14,073 nt of DNA from an uncultured Clostridia bacterium (GCA_934149275.1 CAKPEG010000029.1:1-14073), one strand, 5' to 3'; counted from the stretch's first letter, positions 1 to 8,352 are shown. The notes: generated by a model not told the origin, from the sequence alone. Numbers and translations are program-made.

Positions 1-79
1 GGGATTCGAACCCACGGTAGGCTATTAACCTACGCCAATTTTCAAGACTGGTGCCATAAACCAACTCGACCACCTCTCC
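1..79 (-). tRNA. tRNA-Ser (anticodon UGA), 3' end cut off by window edge
   Basis: Read on the minus strand, the gene starts GGAGAGGTGG at 79 and shows a D-arm, a 5-bp anticodon stem (CCAGT/ATTGG) around the loop CTTGAAA, which places TGA in the anticodon position, a long variable arm (GTAGG/CCTAC stem) typical of class II tRNAs, and the T-loop core GGTTCGAATCC. The long variable arm and the UGA anticodon identify serine, reading UCN codons (UCA best). The last part of the T-stem and the 3' acceptor strand lie beyond base 1, so whether CCA is encoded cannot be seen. A promoter-like sequence lies just upstream (95-123). Confidence 0.96.
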
Positions 80-94
80 ATAGAGAACATTAAT

Positions 95-123
95 AATTTA
101 ACACATATAATTTCAAATGTCAA
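95..123 (-). promoter_or_regulatory. Probable sigma-A promoter of tRNA-Ser
   Basis: On the minus strand a perfect -35 TTGACA (118-123) is followed by a 17-base spacer and a weaker -10 TAAATT (95-100). The predicted start near 88 lies about 9 bases before the tRNA 5' end. The position, between the DUF4446 stop and the tRNA, suggests the tRNA is transcribed independently of the par operon. Confidence 0.6.
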
Positions 124-142
124 TACAATTTTTTATATTTTT

Positions 143-622
143 TTATAATTTTTTATGTTCTTTTGCTTTATTAACTGCTTTTATTTCTTCATCTGATAAA
201 GTAACTTTAGAAGTACCATTTTCAATTGTTTTTGCATAAACATTACTTGAAGTACGTCCATAAATAGAATTAATAACAAAACCGTTATCCTCATTATCAA
301 GCATAGCTATTGCAAAACTTAACTCACTTCCAACATCATCAAAAGCATTATATCTAACCATTCCTATATTCTGAACACACATATTTAGTTGCCTTTCAAC
401 GTTTAATATATTTGCTTTTATAATCTTATTATCTTCATTAACATTTTTTACCATTTTCATGTAGCTATTCATAACCTCTTCAATACTTCTATTTCCATCA
501 AACTTAGCAATAAAAGAATAATACTTATCTTCTAAATTCTTTATTCTAAAAATAAATAACAATACTATAGCAGTTAATAATACATTAACTGCTATAGATA
601 AAATCAATATTATATTTATCAT
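143..622 (-). CDS. DUF4446 family membrane-anchored protein
   Basis: A 159-residue protein with one hydrophobic N-terminal segment (about residues 3-27), a likely membrane anchor, followed by a coiled-coil-like stretch and a soluble C-terminal part with the conserved-looking pattern RYNAFDDVGSELSFAIAMLD and a following NSIYGR segment. This matches my memory of the DUF4446 family, which sits directly after parB in many Clostridia; its function is not known. An in-frame ATG at 631 is possible, but the Shine-Dalgarno AGGGAG (632-637 on the complement) abuts it, whereas it is 9 bases from the ATG at 622, so 622 is preferred. The ribosome-binding site overlaps the parB stop codon, implying translational coupling. 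Being co-transcribed with parA-parB hints at a role near the origin or membrane, but that is inference. Confidence 0.85.
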   Translation of the reverse strand: MINIILILSIAVNVLLTAIVLLFIFRIKNLEDKYYSFIAKFDGNRSIEEVMNSYMKMVKNVNEDNKIIKANILNVERQLNMCVQNIGMVRYNAFDDVGSELSFAIAMLDNEDNGFVINSIYGRTSSNVYAKTIENGTSKVTLSDEEIKAVNKAKEHKKL

Positions 623-635
623 TATGCACATCTCC

Positions 636-1478
636 CTATTTTATTAAATCTAGTATACGCTCTAAATCATCATTTGATGCATATTCAATAATTATTTTTC
701 CTTTTCTTTGTCCAGCATTCAATTTTACCTTTGTACCAAAGAAACTTTGAAAACTACTTTCAATATCACGATATATTGGCTCATACTTTTCATTCTTCTT
801 AGGCATAGCTTTACGTGACTTTGTTTTCTTCTCTGCCTCTCTAACACTATCACCAGATTCAATCATATATAAAGCCATATCATATTGTTTATCTGGATTA
901 TCAAATCCAAGTAAAGCTTTGCAATGACCTTCTGTTAATTTTCCTTGTAACGCTAAATCAATTACTCTTGAATCCAAATTTAATATTCTTAAAGTATTTG
1001 TTACAGTACTTCTTCCTTTACCTATAATTTCTGCAACTTGTGCCTGTGTTAAATTATATTGATCCATAAGTAACTTAATTCCTCTTGCCTTTTCAATTGG
1101 ATTCAAATCTTCTCTTTGAATATTTTCTATTAATGCTATCTCTCTATTCTTTTGTTCATCATTTTCTCTTACTATAGCAGGAATTTCTGTAACACCTGCT
1201 ATCTTAGAAGCTCTCCATCTTCTCTCTCCTGCCACTATCTGATAATAATCATCTTTTTTAGAAACAATTATTGGTTGAATAACACCATACTTCTTTATTG
1301 ACTCTGCTAATTCATTTAAAGAATCTTCATCAAATATTCTTCTTGGTTGATCTTTATTAGGTTCTATTTCAGAAACCTTTAAATGATATACCATCTCATT
1401 ATCGTTTGTTTCTTCTTCTACAAGTGATGCTGAAAATAAAGCATCTAATCCTTTTCCTAATCCTGTTTTCTTTGCCAT
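636..1478 (-). CDS. parB: Chromosome partitioning protein ParB (Spo0J)
   Basis: A 280-residue ParB. ParB binds centromere-like parS sites near the origin, spreads as a CTP-dependent clamp, loads condensin and stimulates the ParA ATPase. Visible features in order: an N-terminal GLGKGLDALF motif (residues 6-15), the ParA-contacting tail; the CTP-binding domain with GERRWRA (84-90) and ENIQREDLNP (118-127); a helix-turn-helix around 144-166 (LTQAQVAEIIGKGRSTV) that would bind parS; and a C-terminal dimerisation region. Length is normal. The start ATG at 1478 has GGGGGAT upstream, and 12 bases separate it from parA. I saw no canonical parS (TGTTTCACGTGAAACA) in the window, so its targets probably lie elsewhere near the origin. 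Confidence 0.97.
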   Translation of the reverse strand: MAKKTGLGKGLDALFSASLVEEETNDNEMVYHLKVSEIEPNKDQPRRIFDEDSLNELAESIKKYGVIQPIIVSKKDDYYQIVAGERRWRASKIAGVTEIPAIVRENDEQKNREIALIENIQREDLNPIEKARGIKLLMDQYNLTQAQVAEIIGKGRSTVTNTLRILNLDSRVIDLALQGKLTEGHCKALLGFDNPDKQYDMALYMIESGDSVREAEKKTKSRKAMPKKNEKYEPIYRDIESSFQSFFGTKVKLNAGQRKGKIIIEYASNDDLERILDLIK

Positions 1479-1490
1479 TTCTTATCCCCC

Positions 1491-2279
1491 TTATTTCATA
1501 TGTTTAGCTTTTTCCTTAGCTTCTTCCATCTTTAAAAATTCTTTCGCCAATTTTTCATAACTACGTGCTCCTTTAGACTTTGGATCATACATGGTAATTG
1601 GCATACCAAAGCTTGGTGCTTCACTTAGTCTTACATTTCTTGGTATTACTGTCTTATATACTTTATCATCAAAATACTTTTTAACTTCCTTAACAACTTG
1701 ATTTGAAAGGTTTGTTCTAATATCATACATAGTCAATAGAGCTCCCTCTATTTCTAATGATTTATTAAGATGTTTCTTTACTAAATTAATTGTATTTAAT
1801 AGTTGTCCTAATCCTTCAAGTGCATAATACTCACATTGAACTGGTATCAATACAGAATCTGCAGCTGTAAATGAATTTAATGTAATTAATCCTAATGATG
1901 GTGGACAATCTATAAAAATATAATCAAATTTGTCTTTAATTCCTTCTAGTTGTTCTTTAAGTCTATGCTCTCTAGACATTTGGGAAACTAATTCTACTTC
2001 TGCTCCAGCCAAATTCATATTTGAAGGGCATATTTTTAAATTTTTCTCAACTGTGTCTTGTAATGTCCCTGCAACTGGTTCTTCATTTATAAGTACATCA
2101 TATAAAGATTTTTCTACATCTTTATCTACTCCTAAACCACTTGTCGCATTTCCTTGAGGATCTGCATCTATTAATACAACTTTCTTCCCCTTTTTAGCAA
2201 GCAAAGCGCTTAAATTGACTGAGGTTGTAGTCTTTCCCACGCCTCCCTTTTGATTTGCTATTGCTATTATTTTTCCCAA
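1491..2279 (-). CDS. parA: Chromosome partitioning ATPase ParA (Soj)
   Basis: A 262-residue ParA/MinD-type P-loop ATPase that works with ParB in origin segregation and, in Bacillus, regulates DnaA. The deviant Walker A motif QKGGVGKTT spans residues 10-18 (signature Lys11, catalytic Lys16), the DADPQGN motif spans 38-44, and the Walker B region DCPPSLGL lies near residue 124. There is no N-terminal helix-turn-helix extension, so this is the short chromosomal (Soj) type, not a plasmid type Ia ParA. The start codon is TTG: GGAGGG (2286-2291 on the complement) lies 6 bases upstream, and the only nearby upstream ATG runs into a stop after two codons. It is the first gene of the parA-parB-DUF4446 unit. 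Confidence 0.97.
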   Translation of the reverse strand: MGKIIAIANQKGGVGKTTTSVNLSALLAKKGKKVVLIDADPQGNATSGLGVDKDVEKSLYDVLINEEPVAGTLQDTVEKNLKICPSNMNLAGAEVELVSQMSREHRLKEQLEGIKDKFDYIFIDCPPSLGLITLNSFTAADSVLIPVQCEYYALEGLGQLLNTINLVKKHLNKSLEIEGALLTMYDIRTNLSNQVVKEVKKYFDDKVYKTVIPRNVRLSEAPSFGMPITMYDPKSKGARSYEKLAKEFLKMEEAKEKAKHMK

Positions 2280-2307
2280 TACTATCCCTCCATTCTTTTT
2301 CTATATT

Positions 2308-2336
2308 ATAATATAAAAATTATAATTACATGTCAA
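2308..2336 (-). promoter_or_regulatory. Probable sigma-A promoter of parA-parB-DUF4446
   Basis: On the minus strand TTGACA (2331-2336), a 17-base spacer, then TATTAT (2308-2313, 5 of 6 to consensus). A perfect TATAAT occurs 3 bases further downstream but with a 20-base spacer, so the 17-base pairing is preferred. It lies between the rsmG terminator and the parA ribosome-binding site, which makes the par genes a separate transcription unit. Confidence 0.7.
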
Positions 2337-2384
2337 TAAATTTTTTATTTTTTTATATAAAAAAACAAAAAATCACTTTCACAC

Positions 2385-2422
2385 AAAAAAAATCCACAAA
2401 TAACTAACAAGTTACTTGTGGA
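2385..2422 (-). terminator. Intrinsic terminator after rsmG
   Basis: On the minus strand a 13-bp stem (TCCACAAGTAACT / AGTTATTTGTGGA, one G-U pair) with the 4-base loop TGTT is followed by eight T. It starts 18 bases after the rsmG stop and closes the mnmE-mnmG-rsmG unit. Confidence 0.92.
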
Positions 2423-2440
2423 ACATGCTATTTCTCAACG

Positions 2441-3154
2441 TTATTTAAGTGGAACCTTTAAAGGTTTTCCCTGATTTCTAGGGTATATTTGTTCGGTTTT
2501 TTTAACTTTATTAATAACCACCAAACACCTGTCGTTGTCATCAATTTTGTACTTTTCCACCCTCTCAATTTCTCCTCCTAATATGGAAATTGCTTTTTTA
2601 GAATCATTTATTTCTTCTTCAGAATTTGGCCCTTTCATACAAATACATTTTCCGCCTACCTTTACAAAAGGTAACATATACTCAACTAAAGTACTCATAT
2701 TAGCTACAGCTCTTGATGTAGCTACATCAAAAGCTTCTCTATATTCCTTATTATGAGCATAATCTTCAGCTCGACAATGTATTGCTACAATATTATCTAA
2801 CTTCAATTTCTCTATAGAGTCCTGCATAAATAAAACTTTCTTATTAACAGAATCAATTAATGTAACATCTATATCATTTCTAACAATCTTTAAAGGTATT
2901 CCCGGAAAGCCTGCACCTGATCCAATATCAATAAGCTTATTTCCAATTACCTCTTTTTCAATAAGAATAGAATCTATAAAATGCTTAACAATAATATCTT
3001 TTTCTTCTTTAATAGCTGTTAAATTAATTTTCTTATTCCACTCTATTAAGTTATCCATATATAATATAAAATTATTCATCTGATCTTCAGAAATTTTTAT
3101 ATTATTTTCTTTCAACTTTTCATTAAAAAAATTTATTACTTCTTTTCTCTCCAA
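2441..3154 (-). CDS. rsmG: 16S rRNA (guanine-N7) methyltransferase RsmG (GidB)
   Basis: A 237-residue SAM-dependent methyltransferase that makes m7G at the 530 loop of 16S rRNA (G527 in E. coli numbering); its loss is known to give low-level streptomycin resistance in several bacteria. The family motifs EWNKKINLTAI (38-48), KHFIDS (57-62) and the SAM-binding loop DIGSGAGFPG (76-85) are present, followed by the TSRAVA segment and a C-terminal YPRNQGKP typical of the family. The frame opens at a TTG at 3175, but that has no good ribosome-binding site; the TTG at 3154 has AAAGGA 10 bases upstream (3165-3170 on the complement) and gives an N-terminus that aligns with known RsmG proteins, so it is preferred. 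It is the last gene after mnmE and mnmG. Confidence 0.95.
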   Translation of the reverse strand: MERKEVINFFNEKLKENNIKISEDQMNNFILYMDNLIEWNKKINLTAIKEEKDIIVKHFIDSILIEKEVIGNKLIDIGSGAGFPGIPLKIVRNDIDVTLIDSVNKKVLFMQDSIEKLKLDNIVAIHCRAEDYAHNKEYREAFDVATSRAVANMSTLVEYMLPFVKVGGKCICMKGPNSEEEINDSKKAISILGGEIERVEKYKIDDNDRCLVVINKVKKTEQIYPRNQGKPLKVPLK

Positions 3155-3178
3155 AACATATAAATCCTTTCTCAAAAA

Positions 3179-5059
3179 TTATTTATCTTTTCTTTTTCTT
3201 TGTTCCAAATAAACAAGTAATACAGATATATCAGCAGGTGAAACACCAGATATTCTTGAAGCTTGGCCAATTGAATAAGGTTTAATTTTATTAAGTTTCT
3301 GTCTTGCCTCAATTCTAATGCCTTTTACGTCATCATAATTAATATCTTCAGGTAATAATTTTTTCTCAAGTTTCTTAAATCCTTCTACTTGAGTTTCCTG
3401 CATCTTAATATATCCTTCATATTTTACCATTATTTCAACTTCTTCTTTAACATCATCAGGTAAGTCAATTCTATCTTTATCAATTTGCTTTAAAATATCA
3501 TATGTAAGCTCTGTTCTCTTCAATAATTCTGAAAGACGAACACCACCTGTTAGTCTCGATGTTCCATATTTTTCCATAAGCTGGTTTACTTCTTCTGTTG
3601 GCTTTATTATAGTATTTTCTAATCTTTCCTTTTCCTTAGCAATCATAGATTTTTTCTCTAAAAACTTTTTATATCTTTCTTCTGAAATAAGTCCAACCCT
3701 ATGTCCAATCTCTGTTAATCTCATATCTGCGTTATCTTGTCTTAACAATAATCTATATTCAGCTCTTGAAGTCATCATTCTGTAAGGCTCATTTGTACTC
3801 TTAGTAACAATATCATCAATCAAAACACCAATATAAGCATCTGATCTATCAAGTACAACAGGTTCTTCACCTTTCAACTTTAATGCTGCATTTATACCTG
3901 CAATAATTCCTTGTGAAGCAGCTTCCTCATATCCAGATGTTCCATTAATTTGTCCAGCAAAAAACATTCCATCAATCGCCTTTAGTTCCAATGACCTCTT
4001 TAATTGAGAAGGTTCTATACAATCATATTCTATCGCATATGCTGGCCTAGTAAATTCACAATGTTCTAAACCAGGTAATGTTCTATACATCGCTATTTGA
4101 ACATCTTCGGGTAAAGAAGAACTCATTCCTTGAATATACATTTCATCTGTATCTAAACCTAATGGTTCAACAAAAATCTGATGTCTTTCCTTATCTGCAA
4201 ATCTCACAACTTTATCTTCTATGGATGGACAATATCTAGGTCCAGTACCTTCAATTTTTCCTGCATATAATGGAGACCTATGTAAATTTTTTCTGATAAT
4301 TTCATGTGTTTTTTCATTTGTGTATGTCAAATAACAAGGTTCTTGTTTAAAATCACCTAATTTATCCTCAAATGAAAAAGCAGGAACATTAGGATCTCCT
4401 TCTTGAATCTCCATTTTTGAAAAATCTATACTATTACGATTAATTCTAGCTGGTGTTCCTGTTTTAAATCTAACAATGTTAATTCCTAAATCTTTTAAAC
4501 ATTTAGATAACTTATTCGCTGGAAAAACTCCGTCAGGCCCACTCTCACATGAATATTCACCAACAAATATTTTACCCTTCAAATATGTACCAGTTGCTAA
4601 AATAACACTATCAACTTCATAAATAGCACCCATATCTGTCTCAACTGCTTTAATTTTTCCATCTTCAACTTGAATATTAACAATTTCTCCTTGTTTTAGA
4701 TAAAGATTCTCTTGTTTTTCAAGAGTATGTTTCATTTCCATTTGATATCTTTTTCTATCAGCTTGTGCTCTTAATGAATGAACTGCTGGCCCCTTAGATG
4801 TATTAAGCATCTTGATTTGAATCATTGTTTTATCAATATTTTTTCCCATCTCTCCACCAAGCGCATCAATTTCTCTAACAAGATGCCCTTTTGAAGATCC
4901 TCCAATGTGGGGATTACACGGCATATTTGCAACACACTCAAGTGTTATTGAAAATATCAATGTTTTCATTCCCATTCTCGCAGCAGCTAAAGCAGCTTCA
5001 CAACCAGCATGTCCAGCACCAATTACAGCTATATCATATTTTCCTGCATTAAAACTCAT
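3179..5059 (-). CDS. mnmG: tRNA uridine-34 carboxymethylaminomethyl-modifying enzyme MnmG (GidA), FAD-binding
   Basis: A 626-residue flavoprotein, normal for the family. With MnmE it installs the (carboxymethyl)aminomethyl group at C5 of wobble uridine 34 in certain tRNAs. The FAD-binding dinucleotide fold GAGHAG is at 14-19; NMPCNPHIGG contains Cys48 and GPRYCPSIEDK contains Cys277, matching the two conserved cysteines of the family (Cys47 and Cys277 in E. coli); the GYEEAASQG signature and the C-terminal helical domain, with a SRISGVSPADIS tail, are intact. ATG at 5059 has AAGGAG at good spacing, in the 15-base gap after mnmE, so the two partner proteins are made from adjacent coupled cistrons. 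Confidence 0.98.
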   Translation of the reverse strand: MSFNAGKYDIAVIGAGHAGCEAALAAARMGMKTLIFSITLECVANMPCNPHIGGSSKGHLVREIDALGGEMGKNIDKTMIQIKMLNTSKGPAVHSLRAQADRKRYQMEMKHTLEKQENLYLKQGEIVNIQVEDGKIKAVETDMGAIYEVDSVILATGTYLKGKIFVGEYSCESGPDGVFPANKLSKCLKDLGINIVRFKTGTPARINRNSIDFSKMEIQEGDPNVPAFSFEDKLGDFKQEPCYLTYTNEKTHEIIRKNLHRSPLYAGKIEGTGPRYCPSIEDKVVRFADKERHQIFVEPLGLDTDEMYIQGMSSSLPEDVQIAMYRTLPGLEHCEFTRPAYAIEYDCIEPSQLKRSLELKAIDGMFFAGQINGTSGYEEAASQGIIAGINAALKLKGEEPVVLDRSDAYIGVLIDDIVTKSTNEPYRMMTSRAEYRLLLRQDNADMRLTEIGHRVGLISEERYKKFLEKKSMIAKEKERLENTIIKPTEEVNQLMEKYGTSRLTGGVRLSELLKRTELTYDILKQIDKDRIDLPDDVKEEVEIMVKYEGYIKMQETQVEGFKKLEKKLLPEDINYDDVKGIRIEARQKLNKIKPYSIGQASRISGVSPADISVLLVYLEQRKRKDK

Positions 5060-5074
5060 TTTATTACTCCTTTT

Positions 5075-6433
5075 CTATTTTCCTAAACAAAACTTTGAAA
5101 AAATTTCACTAATTATATCATCAGTCACACTTTCTCCAGTAATTTTTCCAAGTTCCTCTAAAATTTCTTTTATATAAATTGCTATAACATCAACAGGCAT
5201 TCCTGCATTTAAAGTATCTATCGCCTTATTCAATGAAACAATTGCTTTAGATATAAGTGCCTTATGTCTTGAATTAATAACCAATAATTCATTATCAGTT
5301 TTTATTTCTTCTGTAACAACCATTTTCTGCATCATTTCCAGCAATTCCGGCATTCCTTCTTGCGTTTTTGTAGATAATGTAACAATATTTTTTGAATATT
5401 TTCCGAAAATTTCTTTCTCTACGCCCGCTTGCTTTAGATCAATTTTATTTAAAATAATTATTGATTTTCTATTTTTTAATATTTCTAATATCTTTTCATC
5501 TTCATCATTCAATTTTTTAGTAATATCAAATATAGCAATAATCAAATCACTATCCTTCGCTATCTCAATTGCTTTTTTAACTCCAATTTTCTCAACAGTA
5601 TCCTCTGTTTCTCTTATTCCAGCAGTATCAATTAACTTAAAAGGAATTCCTTCAACAGATATAAACTCTTCAATAGTATCTCTAGTAGTTCCCTCAATCT
5701 CAGTAACAATAGCTCTTTCCTCATTTAATAACAAATTAAGTAAAGAAGATTTTCCCGCATTTGGTCTACCTATAATAGCTGTTTTAACTCCCTCTCTAAG
5801 AATTTTTCCACTAGAAAAAGACTTCTCAAGCTCATTTAACCTTTTAGCATTTCTATCAAGTATTTCTAAAATCTTTGTATTAGTAACTTCCTCAACGTCA
5901 TATTCAGGATAATCAATTGATACTTCAATATCTGCCATTCCTGAAATTAAATCTTCTCTTATTTCTTTTATTTTTTTAGACAAATATCCTTCTAACTGGT
6001 TTATTGAAGCTTTAGCTTCTTTCTCAGTTTTACTATTAATTACATCAATAACAGCTTCTGCTTGTGTTAAATCAATTCTTCCATTTAAGAAAGCTCTTTT
6101 CGTAAATTCTCCTGGTTCTGCTAAATCAGCACCATTTTTTATACAAATGTCTAATATTTTTCTCATAACAACCATTCCACCATGAGAATTTATTTCGCAC
6201 ATATTCTCTGTTGTATAACTTTTAGGTCCTATAAAATATGAAACTAAAACCTCATCTACAACTTCATCGTTGTCATATATTTTTCCATACTTTATTGAAT
6301 ACCCTTTTATAGGCTTATCAGAAATTGGTTTGAAAATTTTATCAAGAATATCAAAACATTCTTTACCACTCATTCTAACTATACCTATTCCGCCAATCCC
6401 AGGTGCAGTCGATATTGCAGCAATTGTTGACAT
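5075..6433 (-). CDS. mnmE: tRNA modification GTPase MnmE (TrmE)
   Basis: A 452-residue GTPase, partner of MnmG. Domain order: N-terminal tetrahydrofolate-binding dimerisation domain (1 to about 118, with APGIGGIGIVRMSG and NGRIDLTQAEAV), a helical domain, and an inserted G domain with G1 GRPNAGKSS (222-230), the G2 region EGTTRDT, G3 DTAG (269-272) and G4 NKID (329-332). The C-terminal FCLGK has the catalytic-type cysteine (Cys449) in the usual C(I/L)GK ending. The ATG at 6433 has GAGGAGG 8 bases upstream. It is the first gene of the mnmE-mnmG-rsmG group, just after the jag terminator. Confidence 0.98.
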   Translation of the reverse strand: MSTIAAISTAPGIGGIGIVRMSGKECFDILDKIFKPISDKPIKGYSIKYGKIYDNDEVVDEVLVSYFIGPKSYTTENMCEINSHGGMVVMRKILDICIKNGADLAEPGEFTKRAFLNGRIDLTQAEAVIDVINSKTEKEAKASINQLEGYLSKKIKEIREDLISGMADIEVSIDYPEYDVEEVTNTKILEILDRNAKRLNELEKSFSSGKILREGVKTAIIGRPNAGKSSLLNLLLNEERAIVTEIEGTTRDTIEEFISVEGIPFKLIDTAGIRETEDTVEKIGVKKAIEIAKDSDLIIAIFDITKKLNDEDEKILEILKNRKSIIILNKIDLKQAGVEKEIFGKYSKNIVTLSTKTQEGMPELLEMMQKMVVTEEIKTDNELLVINSRHKALISKAIVSLNKAIDTLNAGMPVDVIAIYIKEILEELGKITGESVTDDIISEIFSKFCLGK

Positions 6434-6509
6434 TATTAATTTCCTCCTCTATTTTATTCTCTTTATAATCCTTATAAAAATTTGATATACATAATATCTA
6501 ATCTTTTAT
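6434..6509 (-). promoter_or_regulatory. Leader of mnmE; promoter expected here but no convincing one seen
   Basis: The 76 bases between the jag terminator and mnmE must hold the mnmE promoter if the terminator works. On the minus strand there is a -10-like TATAAA before the ribosome-binding site, but no good TTGACA-like element 16-18 bases upstream. The stretch is nearly all A/T and otherwise holds nothing recognisable. Confidence 0.25.
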
Positions 6510-6545
6510 AAAGAAAAAAGGGTGTACTTACATTTTAGCACACCC
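6510..6545 (-). terminator. Intrinsic terminator after jag
   Basis: On the minus strand a 9-bp stem (GGGTGTGCT / AGTACACCC, one G-U pair) with an 8-base A/T loop is followed by TTTTTTCTTT. It starts 12 bases after the jag stop codon and ends the rnpA-yidD-yidC-jag unit. Confidence 0.93.
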
Positions 6546-6557
6546 ATCACTTAATAT

Positions 6558-7238
6558 CTACTTTTTTAGAGATATAACCACTTTTCTATTTGGCTCCTCA
6601 CCGATACTATGTGTTTCAACTTTTGTATTTTCTTGTAATTTTGAATGAATAATTTTTCTTTCATATGATGTCATTGGCTCAAGAGTAATTGATTTTTTTC
6701 TTCTAATAACAGTTCCAGCTATTTTTTCAGCTAATTCTTGTAAATCTTTTTCTCTCTTCTCCTTATAACCACCTATATTTAATAAAACTCTAACTCTTTC
6801 AGAAGTACCATTATTAGCAATATTATTTATAACATTTTGTAAAGAATTTAAAACATTTCCTCTATATCCAATCAAATAACCTGTATCTTGTCCATCAATA
6901 TTAACAAATAGATCATTTTTATCTGATGTAATTTCATAATTTAAATCTTTTGTTGGTAATTTAATTAAAAACTCATCTAAAAAATTTCTTATATTTTTTT
7001 CGGCTCTATTCTCTGTTTCCGCAGATATTTCAGCTCTTTCCTTTTTTACAGGTTTTGCTTGTTCCTCTTTCACAATCAACTCAACTCTTACAACTCTTGG
7101 TGTTAAAATACTAAAAAAGCTTCTTTTTTCATCAGTTTCTAATATTTTTATATCAACCTGCTTTTTGGATAAATTTAAATCTTTAAGTCCTTTTTCTATA
7201 GCTTCATTTGTTGTTCTACCTTCATAAATATTAGCCAT
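6558..7238 (-). CDS. jag: RNA-binding protein Jag (KhpB/EloR family), Jag-N, KH and R3H domains
   Basis: A 226-residue protein. Jag (also KhpB or EloR) binds RNA with KhpA and influences cell elongation and sporulation in Firmicutes; it is nearly always encoded after yidC. N-terminal Jag-N domain (about 1-56), a lysine/glutamate-rich linker (about 57-85), a KH domain with LIGYRGNVLNSLQ (GYRG is the GxxG RNA-binding loop), and a C-terminal R3H domain with ITLEPMTSYERKIIHSKLQ (R and H of the motif present). The ATG at 7238 has GAGGAGG upstream and the gene overlaps the 3' end of yidC by 8 bases, so translation is coupled. The glycine-rich turn usual in Jag-N (GFFG/GFLG-like) reads SFFS here, a mild deviation. 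Confidence 0.95.
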   Translation of the reverse strand: MANIYEGRTTNEAIEKGLKDLNLSKKQVDIKILETDEKRSFFSILTPRVVRVELIVKEEQAKPVKKERAEISAETENRAEKNIRNFLDEFLIKLPTKDLNYEITSDKNDLFVNIDGQDTGYLIGYRGNVLNSLQNVINNIANNGTSERVRVLLNIGGYKEKREKDLQELAEKIAGTVIRRKKSITLEPMTSYERKIIHSKLQENTKVETHSIGEEPNRKVVISLKK

Positions 7239-8124
7239 TGTTTTCCTCCTCTTTAGATTTTACAAATCTATTTATAATCAATCTTTGTATTGTTGAAGAA
7301 ATATTATTTATTAACCAATATAAAGCCAAACCTAATGGAGCAACAAGAGCAACTGAAACCGCCATAATTGGCATCATAAACATCATCTGTTTATTCATCG
7401 CTTCAACAGTATCAAATTCGTCGTCATCATCATCTGCTTTGATAAGAGCTTTTTGTTCTCTTTTCTTTCTTTCCTCTTCTTCTTTTTCTTCTTTAGTAAG
7501 TTTCTTCTTGCCAGCATTCATAGTTATTCTCATTGAAATAATAGAAGAAATAACATATAAACCAGGAATTATATAAACAGTTAAATCTCCCCAATTTCTT
7601 GATGGGACATTACTTAAATCAATTCCTAAGAAATTCATATCTATAGAAATTGATTCATCCCCTGCTTTTTTTGCTTCTCTAATAATATCAATCTCTTTGT
7701 AATTTGATTGCTGACTTATTTGATATTTTTCAACGTACTGATTTATTTTATCTGCATCTAATCTTTCCATATACGTTAATGGTTGTCTTACTAAATAAAA
7801 AATTGATACAAATAAAATCAATTGAAGAATTGAACCTAAGCATCCAGAACAAGGACTCATCTTCTCTGCTTTATACAAATCCATAGTCTCTTGACCCAAT
7901 CTTACTTGGTCATTCTTGTATTTTTCTTGTAACTCTTTTACTTTAGCTTGAATTTTATTATTTTTAATCATTGTTTTTTGTTGCTTTATTGAAAATGGTA
8001 ATAAAATAATTTGAACAGCTATTGTAAAAAGAATAATAGCTAAACCATAATTATTAACAACTCCATAGATAAGATTCAACAAATAACCAAAAATCCCAGC
8101 TAAAAAAGCTATTACTGCACCCAT
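7231..8124 (-). CDS. yidC: Membrane protein insertase YidC/Oxa1 family (SpoIIIJ-like)
   Basis: A 297-residue polytopic protein that inserts membrane proteins alone or with Sec. Hydrophobic segments lie at about 4-23, 27-46, 96-113, 181-203 and 246-273. The family core NYGLAIILFTIAVQIILLPF (25-44), the basic cytoplasmic hairpin (45-90) and the C-terminal PLGLALYWLINN (263-274) are present. There is no cleavable signal peptide or lipobox cysteine, unlike Bacillus SpoIIIJ. A charged cytoplasmic loop (205-242) ends in a run of aspartates (231-235). The groove arginine of SpoIIIJ (Arg73) aligns with Gln38 here. Cys92 and Cys95 lie just before the second core membrane helix. AAGGAGGT precedes the ATG; yidD ends 9 bases upstream. 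Confidence 0.96.
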   Translation of the reverse strand: MGAVIAFLAGIFGYLLNLIYGVVNNYGLAIILFTIAVQIILLPFSIKQQKTMIKNNKIQAKVKELQEKYKNDQVRLGQETMDLYKAEKMSPCSGCLGSILQLILFVSIFYLVRQPLTYMERLDADKINQYVEKYQISQQSNYKEIDIIREAKKAGDESISIDMNFLGIDLSNVPSRNWGDLTVYIIPGLYVISSIISMRITMNAGKKKLTKEEKEEEERKKREQKALIKADDDDDEFDTVEAMNKQMMFMMPIMAVSVALVAPLGLALYWLINNISSTIQRLIINRFVKSKEEENNG

Positions 8125-8133
8125 ATTACCTCC

Positions 8134-8352
8134 TTATTTTAAAGGATCATATCCTCCTTTTGAAAAAGGATTACATTTCAAAAACCTAAATATTCCTAAA
8201 AAAAAGCCTTTTATAAAACCATATTTTTCAATCGCTTGCATCATATATTCTGAACATGTAGGATAATATTTGCAATGAATCCCCATAAAACTAAAAATAG
8301 GAGAAATTCTTTTTTTATAAAATTTAAAAATAACTCTTGAAATTTTTTTCAT
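8134..8352 (-). CDS. yidD: Membrane protein insertion efficiency factor YidD
   Basis: A 72-residue protein of the YidD family (formerly haemolysin-like domain DUF37), thought to help YidC-dependent insertion at the inner face of the membrane. The family signature is intact: ISPIFSFMGIHCKYYPTCSEY (16-36, with conserved cysteines) and CNPFSKGGYDP (60-70). An amphipathic, basic N-terminus would bind membrane. Its ATG overlaps the rnpA stop codon in a TAATG arrangement, so it is probably translated by coupling; yidC follows 9 bases later. Confidence 0.96.
   Translation of the reverse strand: MKKISRVIFKFYKKRISPIFSFMGIHCKYYPTCSEYMMQAIEKYGFIKGFFLGIFRFLKCNPFSKGGYDPLK

Noticed and set aside
2393..2422. 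DnaA-box-like sequences (TCCACAAAT, TTGTGGAT) after rsmG
   Set aside because: They are the two arms of the rsmG terminator stem and match the DnaA consensus only partly, so the terminator explains them.
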